Both the position numbers and the translations under genes were made by a program. A stretch of 39,877 bases of DNA from Aequorivita sp. UBA3180 (lineage in GTDB: Bacteria; Bacteroidota; Bacteroidia; Flavobacteriales; Flavobacteriaceae), in NCBI GenBank assembly GCA_002364215.1, contig DEXQ01000005.1, positions 1-39,877 on the forward strand. The letters are read 5' to 3'. Within the stretch, counting starts at the first letter, position 1; each line of letters starts with the position of its first letter. Positions 6,657 through 15,181 of the stretch are shown here, in pieces. The notes beneath the pieces are model-generated. The model saw nothing but the letters and a program-made list of their open reading frames with translations, was not told where the DNA came from and did not search any database.

Positions 6657-9110
6657 CTACTGCTTCATTTCTTCGGAAACATTGACCGGGTTTTCATTTT
6701 TGTTTTTCACATATTTATCGAGCCACTGGTCCTGTTCCCATAAAACGTGTAGCACGCTTTCCTTTGCGCTGTAACCGTGGCTCTCTTTTGGCAACATTAC
6801 CAGTCTGGCGGTTGCTCCCAACCCTTTTAAGGCATTAAAATATCGCTCACTTTGCAGCGGATAGGTGCCCGAATTGTTATCTGCTTCGCCATGGATGAGC
6901 AATAGAGGCGTTTTCATTTTGTCGGCATGCATAAATGGCGACATGGTATAATAGGTTTCCGGCGAATCCCAATAGCTTCGCTCTTCACTTTGGAAACCAA
7001 AAGGCGTAAGCGTTCTGTTATAAGCGCCGCTGCGGGCAATTCCGGCTGCAAATAAGTTGGAATGGCTCAAAAGATTCGCAACCATAAACGCGCCGTAGGA
7101 ATGTCCGCCCACGCCCACCCGATTTCTGTCTATATAACCCATTTTGTCAACAGCGTCAATTGCCGCTTTGGCATTGCCCACCAATTGGGTTCTAAAAGTA
7201 TCATTGGGCTCTTCGTCGCCTTCGCCTACAATTGGGAATGCTGCATCGTCCAACACCACATAGCCCTGGTTTACCCAATAAATAGGCGATCCGTAATAGG
7301 GGTAAATAAATTCATTGGGGTTTGTTGTGTTTTGCGACGCGCTGTTTTTATCCTTAAATTCGCGCGGATATGCCCAAAGAATCATTGGCATTTTTTCTTT
7401 GTTTTGCATATCGTAACCTATTGGCAGATATAGAGTTCCTTCCAATTCCAGTCCGTCATCGCGCTTGTAGGTAATTACTTCTTTGTGTACGTTTTGGATG
7501 CTTTTAAATGGATTTTCAAAAGAAGTTACAGGCGTTAAATCATTTTTCTTTTTAATATTTCTGAAGTAATAATTGGGGTACTCATTTTGCGATTCTATGC
7601 GCACTAAAACCTTCCCTTTCTTCATATCGATTGCCGAATTTAAGTTTTCGAGCTTATCGGTATATTCAGATTTATAGATGCGTTTCGTCTTTTGTGTTTT
7701 TAAATTGAATTCATCTATAAAAGGAAATTGTCCTTCGTCCGAAAAGCCATCGCCCATCAAAAATGCATTGCCGTTAACTATTTCGAGCACTCTTTCGTCA
7801 AAATCGTTTCGGGTGGTTACAAAATTGCCGGGATCGTTATAACGGTCCTGATAATTTCTGTCGAAAATGATCTTCGGCGTTTCCGAAGCATTTGAAGGAT
7901 TAAAAATATATGATTTTGTATTTCGGTCGTTCCACCAATAATCTGAAGCAATGGCAAGATTGTCATTTCCCCAGTTAATTCCGGAGTACCGGTTTTTGGT
8001 TTTTATAAGCAGTTTTTCGTTTCCGCTAAAAGGTGCAGGCAATTCATAAACCGCATCGCGATAATCTACTTTTACTTCCGGATCGCCTTTGTCCAAAGCT
8101 TCGGCCCAATAAATAGTGGCAGGTTTATTGGCGCGCCAATTCATTCTTCTTTTTCCCATTCGGGTTGCCATAAAACCTTTGGGTTCTACTTCGTTCAACG
8201 GTACATCATTCACTTTTTTAATTAGTTTGCCTTCATTGCTATAAATATTGGTTTCAAATGGAAAACGGCTGTACGGCACTATGTAAGAAAAGGGTCTTTT
8301 AATTGTTGATACCATTACATAATTGCCGTCTGGCGAAAAATCAAGTTCGTCGTACATGGCCGTGGGAAGAAAATCTTCTACCTTTCCATCCACCGAAATC
8401 TTCTTAATTTCCGAACGTGCCAATTGTTCAAAATTATACTCGTCGTTTGGGCTGCTCAGCAAATCCTGATAGGTTCTATTTTGCGCCTTTTCGCCATCGC
8501 TAACGGTAATAGTTGGCCCATCGGGCACGGCTTCATCTGTATTTATTAAATCTTTTCTATCTATCGGAATAACGTTTACCAATAGTGCGCTGCCATCTTT
8601 AAACCAGTTGAGAGGGTTGCCCATATTCGCATTTACTTTTAAAGTACTAAGCTGTCTGGCGGAGGCACTTTCAATATCTGCAAGCCAAAGCTGCACCCCA
8701 CTATCGGTGGTATTTAAAAAAGCAACCATTTTTTGGTTTGGTGAAATTGTAAAACTGGAAAGTCTCGGATTCTCGGGTATCCCCAAAACTTGCCGCGCAT
8801 CTTTTTCAGTAGCTTTCTTTACTTTTAAGTTGTTAAAAAACCTTGTACGGCTACCAATATTGGTATTGGGGTTTATGCGAAGTCCGCCCAAACGCATTTC
8901 TGGTTCCGATAGTTCGGCAATAGATTTATAAGCATCGCGATAAAAAAGGACTACATTTTCTCCGTTACTATCAATCCAAACCGAAGGCGCCAAAGGGGCA
9001 TCAACAAGTTCTAAAATTTCTTTTGGCGGTTTTTGATAGGTTAGTTTTTCCTGAGCTATAAAAGGCGTAGCGAGTAAAAAAAATGCAATGGTAGCAATGA
9101 GTTTTTTCAT
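6657..9110 (-). CDS. Glutamyl endopeptidase-like S9 family serine peptidase (S9D/CGEP type), secreted
   Basis: The start is set at the ATG at 9110 (817 residues); the in-frame TTG two codons earlier is less likely. A signal peptide (MKKLIATIAFFLLATPFIAQ) points to the periplasm. The first ~550 residues are a degenerate beta-propeller; the last ~260 are an alpha/beta-hydrolase. Catalytic triad: Ser671 in GGHSYGAF, Asp744 in HGEADNNS, His778 in KESHGYSAKES. The block ARSGAYNRTLTPFGFQ and the C-terminal HVLWEQDQWLDKYV closely resemble plant chloroplast glutamyl peptidase, so cleavage after acidic residues is likely (inference from family). It stands alone. A TATCTTTA box on the minus strand about 20 bases upstream is a plausible promoter. 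Confidence 0.92.
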   Translation of the reverse strand: MKKLIATIAFFLLATPFIAQEKLTYQKPPKEILELVDAPLAPSVWIDSNGENVVLFYRDAYKSIAELSEPEMRLGGLRINPNTNIGSRTRFFNNLKVKKATEKDARQVLGIPENPRLSSFTISPNQKMVAFLNTTDSGVQLWLADIESASARQLSTLKVNANMGNPLNWFKDGSALLVNVIPIDRKDLINTDEAVPDGPTITVSDGEKAQNRTYQDLLSSPNDEYNFEQLARSEIKKISVDGKVEDFLPTAMYDELDFSPDGNYVMVSTIKRPFSYIVPYSRFPFETNIYSNEGKLIKKVNDVPLNEVEPKGFMATRMGKRRMNWRANKPATIYWAEALDKGDPEVKVDYRDAVYELPAPFSGNEKLLIKTKNRYSGINWGNDNLAIASDYWWNDRNTKSYIFNPSNASETPKIIFDRNYQDRYNDPGNFVTTRNDFDERVLEIVNGNAFLMGDGFSDEGQFPFIDEFNLKTQKTKRIYKSEYTDKLENLNSAIDMKKGKVLVRIESQNEYPNYYFRNIKKKNDLTPVTSFENPFKSIQNVHKEVITYKRDDGLELEGTLYLPIGYDMQNKEKMPMILWAYPREFKDKNSASQNTTNPNEFIYPYYGSPIYWVNQGYVVLDDAAFPIVGEGDEEPNDTFRTQLVGNAKAAIDAVDKMGYIDRNRVGVGGHSYGAFMVANLLSHSNLFAAGIARSGAYNRTLTPFGFQSEERSYWDSPETYYTMSPFMHADKMKTPLLLIHGEADNNSGTYPLQSERYFNALKGLGATARLVMLPKESHGYSAKESVLHVLWEQDQWLDKYVKNKNENPVNVSEEMKQ

Positions 9111-9217
9111 ATTCAAAAGTTTTAAAGGATAAAGATATTCAAAATTAATGGAAGAAGTTTGTTATGCACGCATACTATATAAACTGTGTTTTGTTTCCGT
9201 TAAAAGCGGTATATGTT

Positions 9218-9225
9218 TATCTTTC
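9218..9225 (+). promoter_or_regulatory. Probable -7 box for fabH
   Basis: TATCTTTC, one base from the Bacteroidota TAnnTTTG consensus, lies 24 bases before the fabH ATG. A TTTG at 9190-9193 is 24 bases further upstream, slightly long for the -33 element. Confidence 0.45.
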
Positions 9226-9248
9226 CAAATTATTTTAAATTGAAATAA

Positions 9249-10256
9249 ATGTACACTTCAAAAATTACCGGTTTGGGATATTATGTGCCCGAAAATGTGG
9301 TTACCAACGACGATCTTTCAAAATTAATGGATACCAACGATGCGTGGATCCAGGAACGTACTGGCATTAAGGAACGCAGACATATTAAAAAGGGCGATGG
9401 CAATTCCACTTCGGTTATGGCCGTAAAGGCGTCCACCATTGCCTTGGAACGCGCCAATCTACAGCCAAACGATATAGATATGATTGTTTTTGCCACCCTA
9501 AGTCCAGATATGTATTTTCCGGGGGGGGGAGTGGAAGTGCAGGAAATGATGGGGATGCGCACCATTCCGGCTTTGGACGTTCGCAATCAATGCAGCGGTT
9601 TTGTGTATGCGCTTTCGGTGGCCGATCAATTTGTAAAAACGGGAATGTACAAAAACATCTTGGTAATTGGTAGTGAAAACCACAGTGGTGGCTTAGATTT
9701 TTCAACACGTGGCCGCAACGTTTCGGTAATTTTTGGCGACGGTGCCGGAGCGGCTGTAGTTTCAAGAAATGAAACGGGAAAAGGTGGGATTTTATCTACA
9801 CATCTGCACAGTGAAGGGCAACATAAAAACGAGCTTTCATTGCAGGGGCCGAGCACCGCTCATTGGGTGCCAGAAATTATTGCCGAAAACCCGCAGGAAA
9901 ATATTCCATATTATCCGGTGATGAACGGACAGTTTGTTTTTAAGCATGCTATTGTTCGTTTTGCCGAGGTAATTCAAGAAGGATTGGAAGCAAATAATCT
10001 GGAAGTGAAAGATATTGACATGCTTATTCCGCATCAGGCTAATTTGCGCATTTCGCAATTTATACAGCAAAAAATGAAATTGAAAGACGAGCAGGTTTTT
10101 AATAATATTCAAAAATACGGAAATACTACTGCAGCATCTATCCCAATTGCTTTGACCGAAGCTTGGGAGCAAGGTAAGATAAAAGAAGGAGATTTGGTGG
10201 TATTGGCAGCCTTCGGGAGTGGCTTCACTTGGGGGAGCGCAATTATTAGATGGTAA
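9249..10256 (+). CDS. fabH: Beta-ketoacyl-ACP synthase III
   Basis: Condenses an acyl-CoA primer with malonyl-ACP to start fatty-acid synthesis. In Bacteroidota the primer is often branched, but primer choice cannot be read here. It has 335 residues, the usual length. Catalytic triad: Cys115 (DVRNQCSGF), His262 (LIPHQANLRI), Asn292 (YGNTTAASIP). The C-terminal FGSGFTWGSAIIRW is typical. Unlike many genomes it is not next to plsX or rpmF; it is a single gene ending in a terminator, so it may be a second, specialised FabH. A run of nine G residues at 9521-9529 encodes PGGG at a family-conserved Gly-rich site and keeps the frame. Confidence 0.95.
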   Translation: MYTSKITGLGYYVPENVVTNDDLSKLMDTNDAWIQERTGIKERRHIKKGDGNSTSVMAVKASTIALERANLQPNDIDMIVFATLSPDMYFPGGGVEVQEMMGMRTIPALDVRNQCSGFVYALSVADQFVKTGMYKNILVIGSENHSGGLDFSTRGRNVSVIFGDGAGAAVVSRNETGKGGILSTHLHSEGQHKNELSLQGPSTAHWVPEIIAENPQENIPYYPVMNGQFVFKHAIVRFAEVIQEGLEANNLEVKDIDMLIPHQANLRISQFIQQKMKLKDEQVFNNIQKYGNTTAASIPIALTEAWEQGKIKEGDLVVLAAFGSGFTWGSAIIRW

Positions 10257-10280
10257 GCCCCAAAAAAAATGAAAAATATA

Positions 10281-10311
10281 AAAAGCCTTTCAGCAAAACT
10301 GAAAGGCTTTT
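10281..10311 (+). terminator. Rho-independent terminator after fabH
   Basis: Perfect 13-base stem (10281-10293 with 10299-10311, core AAGCCTTTCAG/CTGAAAGGCTT), loop CAAAA, with A-run and T-run flanks. It can act in both directions but lies 24 bases after fabH. Confidence 0.88.
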
Positions 10312-10453
10312 GTTTTACCCAAAAAAGGTATAATTTTTTAAAGGCTAATTCAAATAAATTATAAAATGAAATTTTAGGTATTGCATTATAATAGACGAAA
10401 TGAAATTGCCAATAGTTTCACTACTAATGGCTTTTTAACAAAATAATAACGGA

Positions 10454-12892
10454 CTAGAAAATTCCTCCGCCTCCAGATGAGGTGTTATCGTCTCTATTTT
10501 TTCGGCTCTTTGCACGATAATTGCTTCCTCCGAATCTATAGGCCAATCCTACATAAATGGTATTGCTTTCATTTTTAAATTCCCCGCTCTGTGGATAGGG
10601 GGTGTTTCCGCTAAAAGCAAATTTCATGGAATTAAAAACGTCATTATAATTTACACTAAAGGTTCCGCGGCCTTCCCATAAACTATATCGCGCGCCCAAA
10701 TTCACAAAATAGAGGGGTTCAGATTCAAACTGAATTCCCTTGTTTTTTGCTCGGTAAAGTCCAAAGGCCGATAAAGTAAGGTTTTTGGTAACCGTAAAAT
10801 TATTCGACATTCTAACATTCCAGGCAACGTTATCTGTTTCTACAACTTGTGTTATTATATCGTCCTCAGTTGCAGTTCCCGTAGCGTTTTCAAAAGTTTC
10901 GGTAATACCTTTTTGGGTTTGTTTGTAAAGCTCAAAACTGGTATTAAAACTCCACCATTTTGCGGGTTTGTAGTTTGAGGAAAGTTCAATTCCGTATAAA
11001 TCGGTACTGCTGAAATTTTGAAAGGTAAGAATAGACCTATCTAAATTTGTGCGATCTACGAGTATTGCACGATTTATTTCGTTATCCACCAATCGGTAGA
11101 ACAATCCGCCAGTGAAACTTCCCACTTCAAAATTACGGGTGTAATTGGCCTCTATTGAATTGGTAAACTGAGGCTCCAAGTTTATGTTTCCGAAAGAAGA
11201 AATTAAGGGTGTACTAAACTCTCGAATGGGGTTTACCTGATCGAGTCCCGGACGATCTACCCTTCGGCTGTAACTAAGCTGATACTGGTTTTTTTCGCTG
11301 GGAGAATACGTTACAAAAGCACTGGGATACACCTGAAAATAATCATTGGTGAAGGCACGCACTTTGTTTGTATCGGCTTTTACGCTAACGTTTTCAACTC
11401 GTGCGCCTAGCTGGTAAGACCATTTTTCATAGGTTTTTCCGAAAGTGGCATAAAGTGAATAGATATCGCGAACGTATTCAAAGCGCGTTGACGGCGTATC
11501 TGTTAACTCGCCATTGGCATTGTAACTTTTGCCGTTGGAGGCATAATCTATGGTAGTTTCAAAAAGCCGTGCCTCGGCCCCTGCTTCAATTTTTATACTT
11601 TCTGAAATTGGATTTACATAATCAAGATTCACGGTTAGTTGATTGCGGTCCGTTTCATCATTGTCCGAAAAATTTTCTAAAGGTGAAGCTCCGCGAAATT
11701 TATATTTTCCGATGGTTTCATTTGAAAATATATTATAATCTGCTTCTAGCTCAAGACTGTGATCCGCTTTTTCAAAATTTACTTTATAGTCGAAATTATA
11801 TTGTGATGATACATTTTCATTGGCAAAATAGAATAATTGTTGTTGGTTGAGAGATGGTTGGTCCAAATAAAAAATTGTGGAACTTCCGTCGCCTTTTCCT
11901 TCGTATAAATTTTGATTGGTAAAGAAGGATATCGTGTTTTTGTCATTTAAATAATAATCCATTCCCACTTTAAAAAGGTTGGATTTACTATCGTCCAAAA
12001 AATGTATCACTTCTTTTGAGTTGTTCAGGGAACGTGTAATGAGTCCGTCATTCTCGTTTTTGGAAACATTATTACTAAGGTTGGCATAGAAATTAAATTT
12101 TCCATTTCTGTAATTCATATCCAAACCCGCATTGAATTTTGCGTTTTCCCTATACGTTAGCCCAACGGAAGCATTCCCGTTAAAACCCACGTTCACATTT
12201 TTATGAAGAATAATATTAATTAGACCGCTCATGCCCTCAGGATTGTATTTTGCCGAAGGATTGGTAATAAGTTCAATTTGCTTTATGGATGACGACGGAA
12301 TCTGCTTTAGCAATTGTGCTACGGGAATGTTTGAAAGTTTGCCATCTACCATTACGCGTACGTTTCCGTTGCCTCGCATTGATAGTTCACCTGTTTGTTG
12401 GTCAATGCTCACTGTGGGTAAGTTGTTCATGATGTCTGAAGCAGTGGGGCCAGCCGTAGATAGGTCTTTGCCCACGTTTATTACCTTTTTGTCCAAACGT
12501 TGTTCAATGGTGGACCTTTCGGCTACAATATTTACCTCATCTAGCGATGCTATATCTTCCTCAAGCAATATATTGCCCAAGTATATATCTTCATTTCCTT
12601 TCGTGATGTTTATTTCAGTTGTAAAAACTTTATATCCTATATACTGAATAATTACCTGGCTTTTGCCTTCCGGTATTTTGTGGATTTCAAATTTACCAGC
12701 ATCGTCGGTTACTGCACCGGTAATAATTTCGCCATTTAAATCTTTTACCACTACAGTTACGTAGGGAAGTGGTTCATTTAGAACTTTGTCCGTAACACTA
12801 CCGTAGATATTGCCCGGTTTTTCTGTAGGGTCAACAAAAGCGTGTAACGTGCCAAATGTGATGAATGTGATTAATAAAAAAATGTTTTTCAT
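10454..12892 (-). CDS. Outer-membrane beta-barrel receptor of TonB-dependent type
   Basis: An 812-residue protein. Signal peptide ~1-18 (MKNIFLLITFITFGTLHA). Residues ~28-110 are a CarboxypepD_reg-like domain (GNIYGSVTDKVLNEPLPYVTV). Residues ~120-230 are a plug domain (TAGPTASDIMNNLPTVSID, MRGNGNVRVMVDGKLS). The rest is a 16-22-strand-style barrel of the outer-membrane-beta-barrel family, with alternating aromatic strands and a final Phe (SGGGGIF) for BAM recognition. No SusD-like partner is adjacent, so it is probably not a polysaccharide-locus SusC. These shorter receptors are linked to metal, peptide or stress responses; the substrate is unknown. The spacer of about 380 bases to the next plus-strand gene leaves room for regulation. 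Confidence 0.9.
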   Translation of the reverse strand: MKNIFLLITFITFGTLHAFVDPTEKPGNIYGSVTDKVLNEPLPYVTVVVKDLNGEIITGAVTDDAGKFEIHKIPEGKSQVIIQYIGYKVFTTEINITKGNEDIYLGNILLEEDIASLDEVNIVAERSTIEQRLDKKVINVGKDLSTAGPTASDIMNNLPTVSIDQQTGELSMRGNGNVRVMVDGKLSNIPVAQLLKQIPSSSIKQIELITNPSAKYNPEGMSGLINIILHKNVNVGFNGNASVGLTYRENAKFNAGLDMNYRNGKFNFYANLSNNVSKNENDGLITRSLNNSKEVIHFLDDSKSNLFKVGMDYYLNDKNTISFFTNQNLYEGKGDGSSTIFYLDQPSLNQQQLFYFANENVSSQYNFDYKVNFEKADHSLELEADYNIFSNETIGKYKFRGASPLENFSDNDETDRNQLTVNLDYVNPISESIKIEAGAEARLFETTIDYASNGKSYNANGELTDTPSTRFEYVRDIYSLYATFGKTYEKWSYQLGARVENVSVKADTNKVRAFTNDYFQVYPSAFVTYSPSEKNQYQLSYSRRVDRPGLDQVNPIREFSTPLISSFGNINLEPQFTNSIEANYTRNFEVGSFTGGLFYRLVDNEINRAILVDRTNLDRSILTFQNFSSTDLYGIELSSNYKPAKWWSFNTSFELYKQTQKGITETFENATGTATEDDIITQVVETDNVAWNVRMSNNFTVTKNLTLSAFGLYRAKNKGIQFESEPLYFVNLGARYSLWEGRGTFSVNYNDVFNSMKFAFSGNTPYPQSGEFKNESNTIYVGLAYRFGGSNYRAKSRKNRDDNTSSGGGGIF

Positions 12893-13049
12893 TTTGTGAT
12901 TGATTGATGTTAATGATTAATGAATTAAATAAGAGCGGTATGTTCCATTAGATAGTATCTTGTATAACATACTAAAAGCGCAAATGTTACCGAGCTTATA
13001 TATACAAGACGAAATATTTTTTCTTCTGTTACACCTAAAGTGGAGATTT

Positions 13050-13178
13050 TTATATAAAAAAACAAACCCGAAGCGAGCGCTTCGGGTTTGAATCTTTACT
13101 GCAATTATTAACACTAACCATCAACGTAAAAATTGTCGCAGTAAAGAATGAAATTCTAACTACTATATAGACGCTCAA
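13050..13178 (-). CDS. Possible lipoprotein-like mini-ORF ending inside a terminator
   Basis: Read from a TTG at 13178, the minus strand gives 42 residues with a short hydrophobic segment and a lipobox-like end: ISFFTATIFTLMVSVNNC followed by SKDSNP, the style of Bacteroidota lipoprotein signals. The hairpin at 13063-13090 then falls within the coding sequence and the stop comes at 13050. No good start codon or clear promoter is present (a TAAAGTTTG overlaps the start). It could be the stump of a decayed lipoprotein gene, a tiny lipopeptide, or chance. Confidence 0.22.
   Translation of the reverse strand: MSVYIVVRISFFTATIFTLMVSVNNCSKDSNPKRSLRVCFFI
13063..13090 (-). terminator. Strong minus-strand terminator without an evident gene
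   Basis: Twelve-base perfect stem (CAAACCCGAAGC with GCTTCGGGTTTG, loop GAGC). The uninterrupted T-run is on the minus strand (plus-strand A-run at 13056-13062). The only genes upstream on that strand begin beyond a plus-strand gene, so this terminator has no obvious client except the mini-ORF or RNA at 13050-13178. It lies 171 bases upstream of the outer-membrane receptor start and would insulate that gene. Confidence 0.8.
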
Positions 13179-13270
13179 ACTTTAGTAATGTTTCATCGCT
13201 CTTTTCATTTTAACGAACATTTATGAAATGTTGCTGAAGAGTATTGTATTTTCATAAAAAAACTATCAAA

Positions 13271-13630
13271 ATGAAGAAAACACTAGTATTGGGCGCTAGC
13301 CTAAATCCAGGACGCTATTCCAACCTTGCAATAAACCGATTGGTAAGTAATGGACATGCCGTAGAAGCAGTGGGTTTAAGAAAAGGTATTGTGGCGGGTG
13401 TGGAAATTTCCACGGAAAAGAAACAATTTGAAAACATTGACACCGTAACACTCTATTTAAACCCCAAGCGCCAAGAGGAATATTACGATTATATCGTTTC
13501 GTTAAAACCAAAACGCGTGGTTTTCAATCCGGGCACTGAAAACCCTGCGCTTTATGAAATACTTAAAAAAAACAATATTAAAAGTGAGGTTGCCTGTACC
13601 TTAGTTCTTTTGGGAACGAATCAATATTAG
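13271..13630 (+). CDS. CoA-binding domain protein (Rossmann fold)
   Basis: The start is the ATG at 13271 (119 residues); an upstream in-frame TTG at 13244 would add a poor tail. The whole protein is one CoA_binding_2 domain: MKKTLVLGASLNPGRYSNLA carries the GAS nucleotide loop, then GLRKGIVAGVEI, IDTVTLYLNP and PKRVVFNPGTENP. Relatives are small proteins resembling the CoA-binding part of succinyl-CoA synthetase; their cell role is unsettled. The 3' end overlaps the convergent symporter gene by 30 bases. Confidence 0.88.
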   Translation: MKKTLVLGASLNPGRYSNLAINRLVSNGHAVEAVGLRKGIVAGVEISTEKKQFENIDTVTLYLNPKRQEEYYDYIVSLKPKRVVFNPGTENPALYEILKKNNIKSEVACTLVLLGTNQY

Positions 13631-15046
13631 ACCGAAAAAGGTAAGCGCTCCGTTCAAAATAAGTATAAAAAACCCAAATTCGAAATTTAAATAGGCCGCA
13701 CTAAGGGCACTGATTAAATATCCTAAAAAGGGAGTCGATATTGCCACAATAGGCACTAACCTGTCTTTTACGGTCCACTTCGTAAAAAGCCCATAGGCAT
13801 ATAAACCCAAAAGCGGGCCATAGGTATATCCGGCAAAAACAAACAGCTTCGCAATTACCGAATCATCAGCAATTACATATTTAAAAATGATGATAACAGC
13901 TATCAGCACCAATGAAACCAAAATGTGTATTAACTTACGTACGCGTATCTGCTTGGCCTCGTCATATTTTTTTTCAATTTCAAGTATATCAATACTGAAA
14001 GAAGTGGTGAGGGCTGTTAAAGCACTATCTGCACTACTATATGCCGCAGCAATCAATCCTAGAATGAAAAGCACGGCCACTCCAATCCCAAATTCGTTTT
14101 GCATTGCAAGCGTTGGGTACAATTGGTCCTTGTGGGCATCTATCCCGTTCTGTGCTGCGTAAACAGTCAGCAACAAACCGAGTACCAAAAACACAAAATT
14201 CACGATGGTAAGGACAATGGTAAACCAAAACATGTTTTTCTGAGCGTCTTTCAAATTACGGCAGGTCAAGTTCTTCTGCATCATATCTTGGTCCAGTCCC
14301 GTCATTACAATAGCGATGAAGGCTCCGCTGATAAATTGCTTCACAAAATGATCGGCAGATTTCCAATCTTCAAAAAAGAAAATCTGGCTCATATCGCTAT
14401 CGGCAATAAAAGTGAATAGTTGACTTCCCGAAAGCCCTAAATCTGTAGAAACATAATATACCGAAACCCCAACGGCTATAAGCATGAAAAGAGTTTGCAG
14501 TGTATCTGTCCAAACAATTGTTTTTATCCCGCTTTTGAAAGTGTAAAGCCAAATCAACAAAATAGTGATGGTTACGGTTACCCAAAAAGGGATGTTCATG
14601 GCGTCAAAAATCAAACTTTGCAGTACCACTGCCACTAAATACAGTCGAAAGCTAGCCCCGACAACTCTTGAAAGTAAGAAAAAGGAAGCACCCGTTTTAT
14701 ATGAAGCATTTCCGAATCGACCATCCAAATAGGTGTAAATCGAAGTCAAATTCAAGCGGTAATAGAGTGGAAGCAGCACGGTGCCGATCACCGCATATCC
14801 CACAATATAACCCAATACTACTTGAAAATAACTAAACTTTGAAGCCTCCACCCAGCCCGGAACCGAAATGAAGGTTACACCACTCAGCGAAGCTCCTATC
14901 ATTCCAAAAGCTACTAGATACCAAGGTGACTGTTTCCCTGCCTTAAAAAAATCTGCATTACTGCCGCCTTTATTGGTGAAATAGGAAATTAGAATTAAAA
15001 CCAAAAAATATCCAAGAATAAGTAGCAGAATGTGTAAGGATTGCAT
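13601..15046 (-). CDS. Sodium:solute symporter (SSS family)
   Basis: The start is placed at the ATG at 15046 (481 residues); the longer frame begins at a TTG and adds 17 non-hydrophobic residues. About 13 membrane helices are evident, beginning LHILLLILGYFLVLILISYF. Family signatures: ADFFKAGKQSPWYLVAFGMIG, GASLSGVTFISVPGW, and GLIAAAYSSADSALTALTTS, which holds the Ser/Thr residues of the second Na+ site on TM8. The transporter uses the sodium gradient to import a small solute; the substrate (sugar, amino acid or organic acid) cannot be decided. It is convergent with the CoA-binding gene and divergent from the Asp-box protein. Confidence 0.92.
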   Translation of the reverse strand: MQSLHILLLILGYFLVLILISYFTNKGGSNADFFKAGKQSPWYLVAFGMIGASLSGVTFISVPGWVEASKFSYFQVVLGYIVGYAVIGTVLLPLYYRLNLTSIYTYLDGRFGNASYKTGASFFLLSRVVGASFRLYLVAVVLQSLIFDAMNIPFWVTVTITILLIWLYTFKSGIKTIVWTDTLQTLFMLIAVGVSVYYVSTDLGLSGSQLFTFIADSDMSQIFFFEDWKSADHFVKQFISGAFIAIVMTGLDQDMMQKNLTCRNLKDAQKNMFWFTIVLTIVNFVFLVLGLLLTVYAAQNGIDAHKDQLYPTLAMQNEFGIGVAVLFILGLIAAAYSSADSALTALTTSFSIDILEIEKKYDEAKQIRVRKLIHILVSLVLIAVIIIFKYVIADDSVIAKLFVFAGYTYGPLLGLYAYGLFTKWTVKDRLVPIVAISTPFLGYLISALSAAYLNFEFGFFILILNGALTFFGLILIRSQKN

Positions 15047-15128
15047 AAAATTTAAGACTTCAATATTATTACAGCAGTTTTTTTGGTAAAAATACAAAGA
15101 ATGGGTACTTCAACATTTTAATTTTTAA

Positions 15129-15136
15129 TACATTTG
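15129..15136 (+). promoter_or_regulatory. Possible -7 box for the Asp-box protein
   Basis: TACATTTG fits TAnnTTTG and lies 45 bases before the ATG at 15182 in the divergent spacer. No clear TTG at the -33 distance. Confidence 0.4.
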
Positions 15137-15181
15137 AAAACTTTGATTAAATAATTATATAACTTCCTTAAAATTAAAAAG

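Noticed and set aside
9521..9529. The G-run in fabH as a frameshift
   Set aside because: The reading frame is open through the run and the Cys-His-Asn triad downstream is intact.
10454..12892. SusC-type polysaccharide-utilisation receptor
   Set aside because: No SusD-like gene or glycoside hydrolase adjoins it, and the barrel is shorter than typical SusC (about 1000 residues).
12917..13114. A 65-residue minus-strand ORF over the orphan terminator
   Set aside because: Basic, low-complexity translation overlapping the hairpin; the lipoprotein-like frame at 13050-13178 is more meaningful, though still weak.
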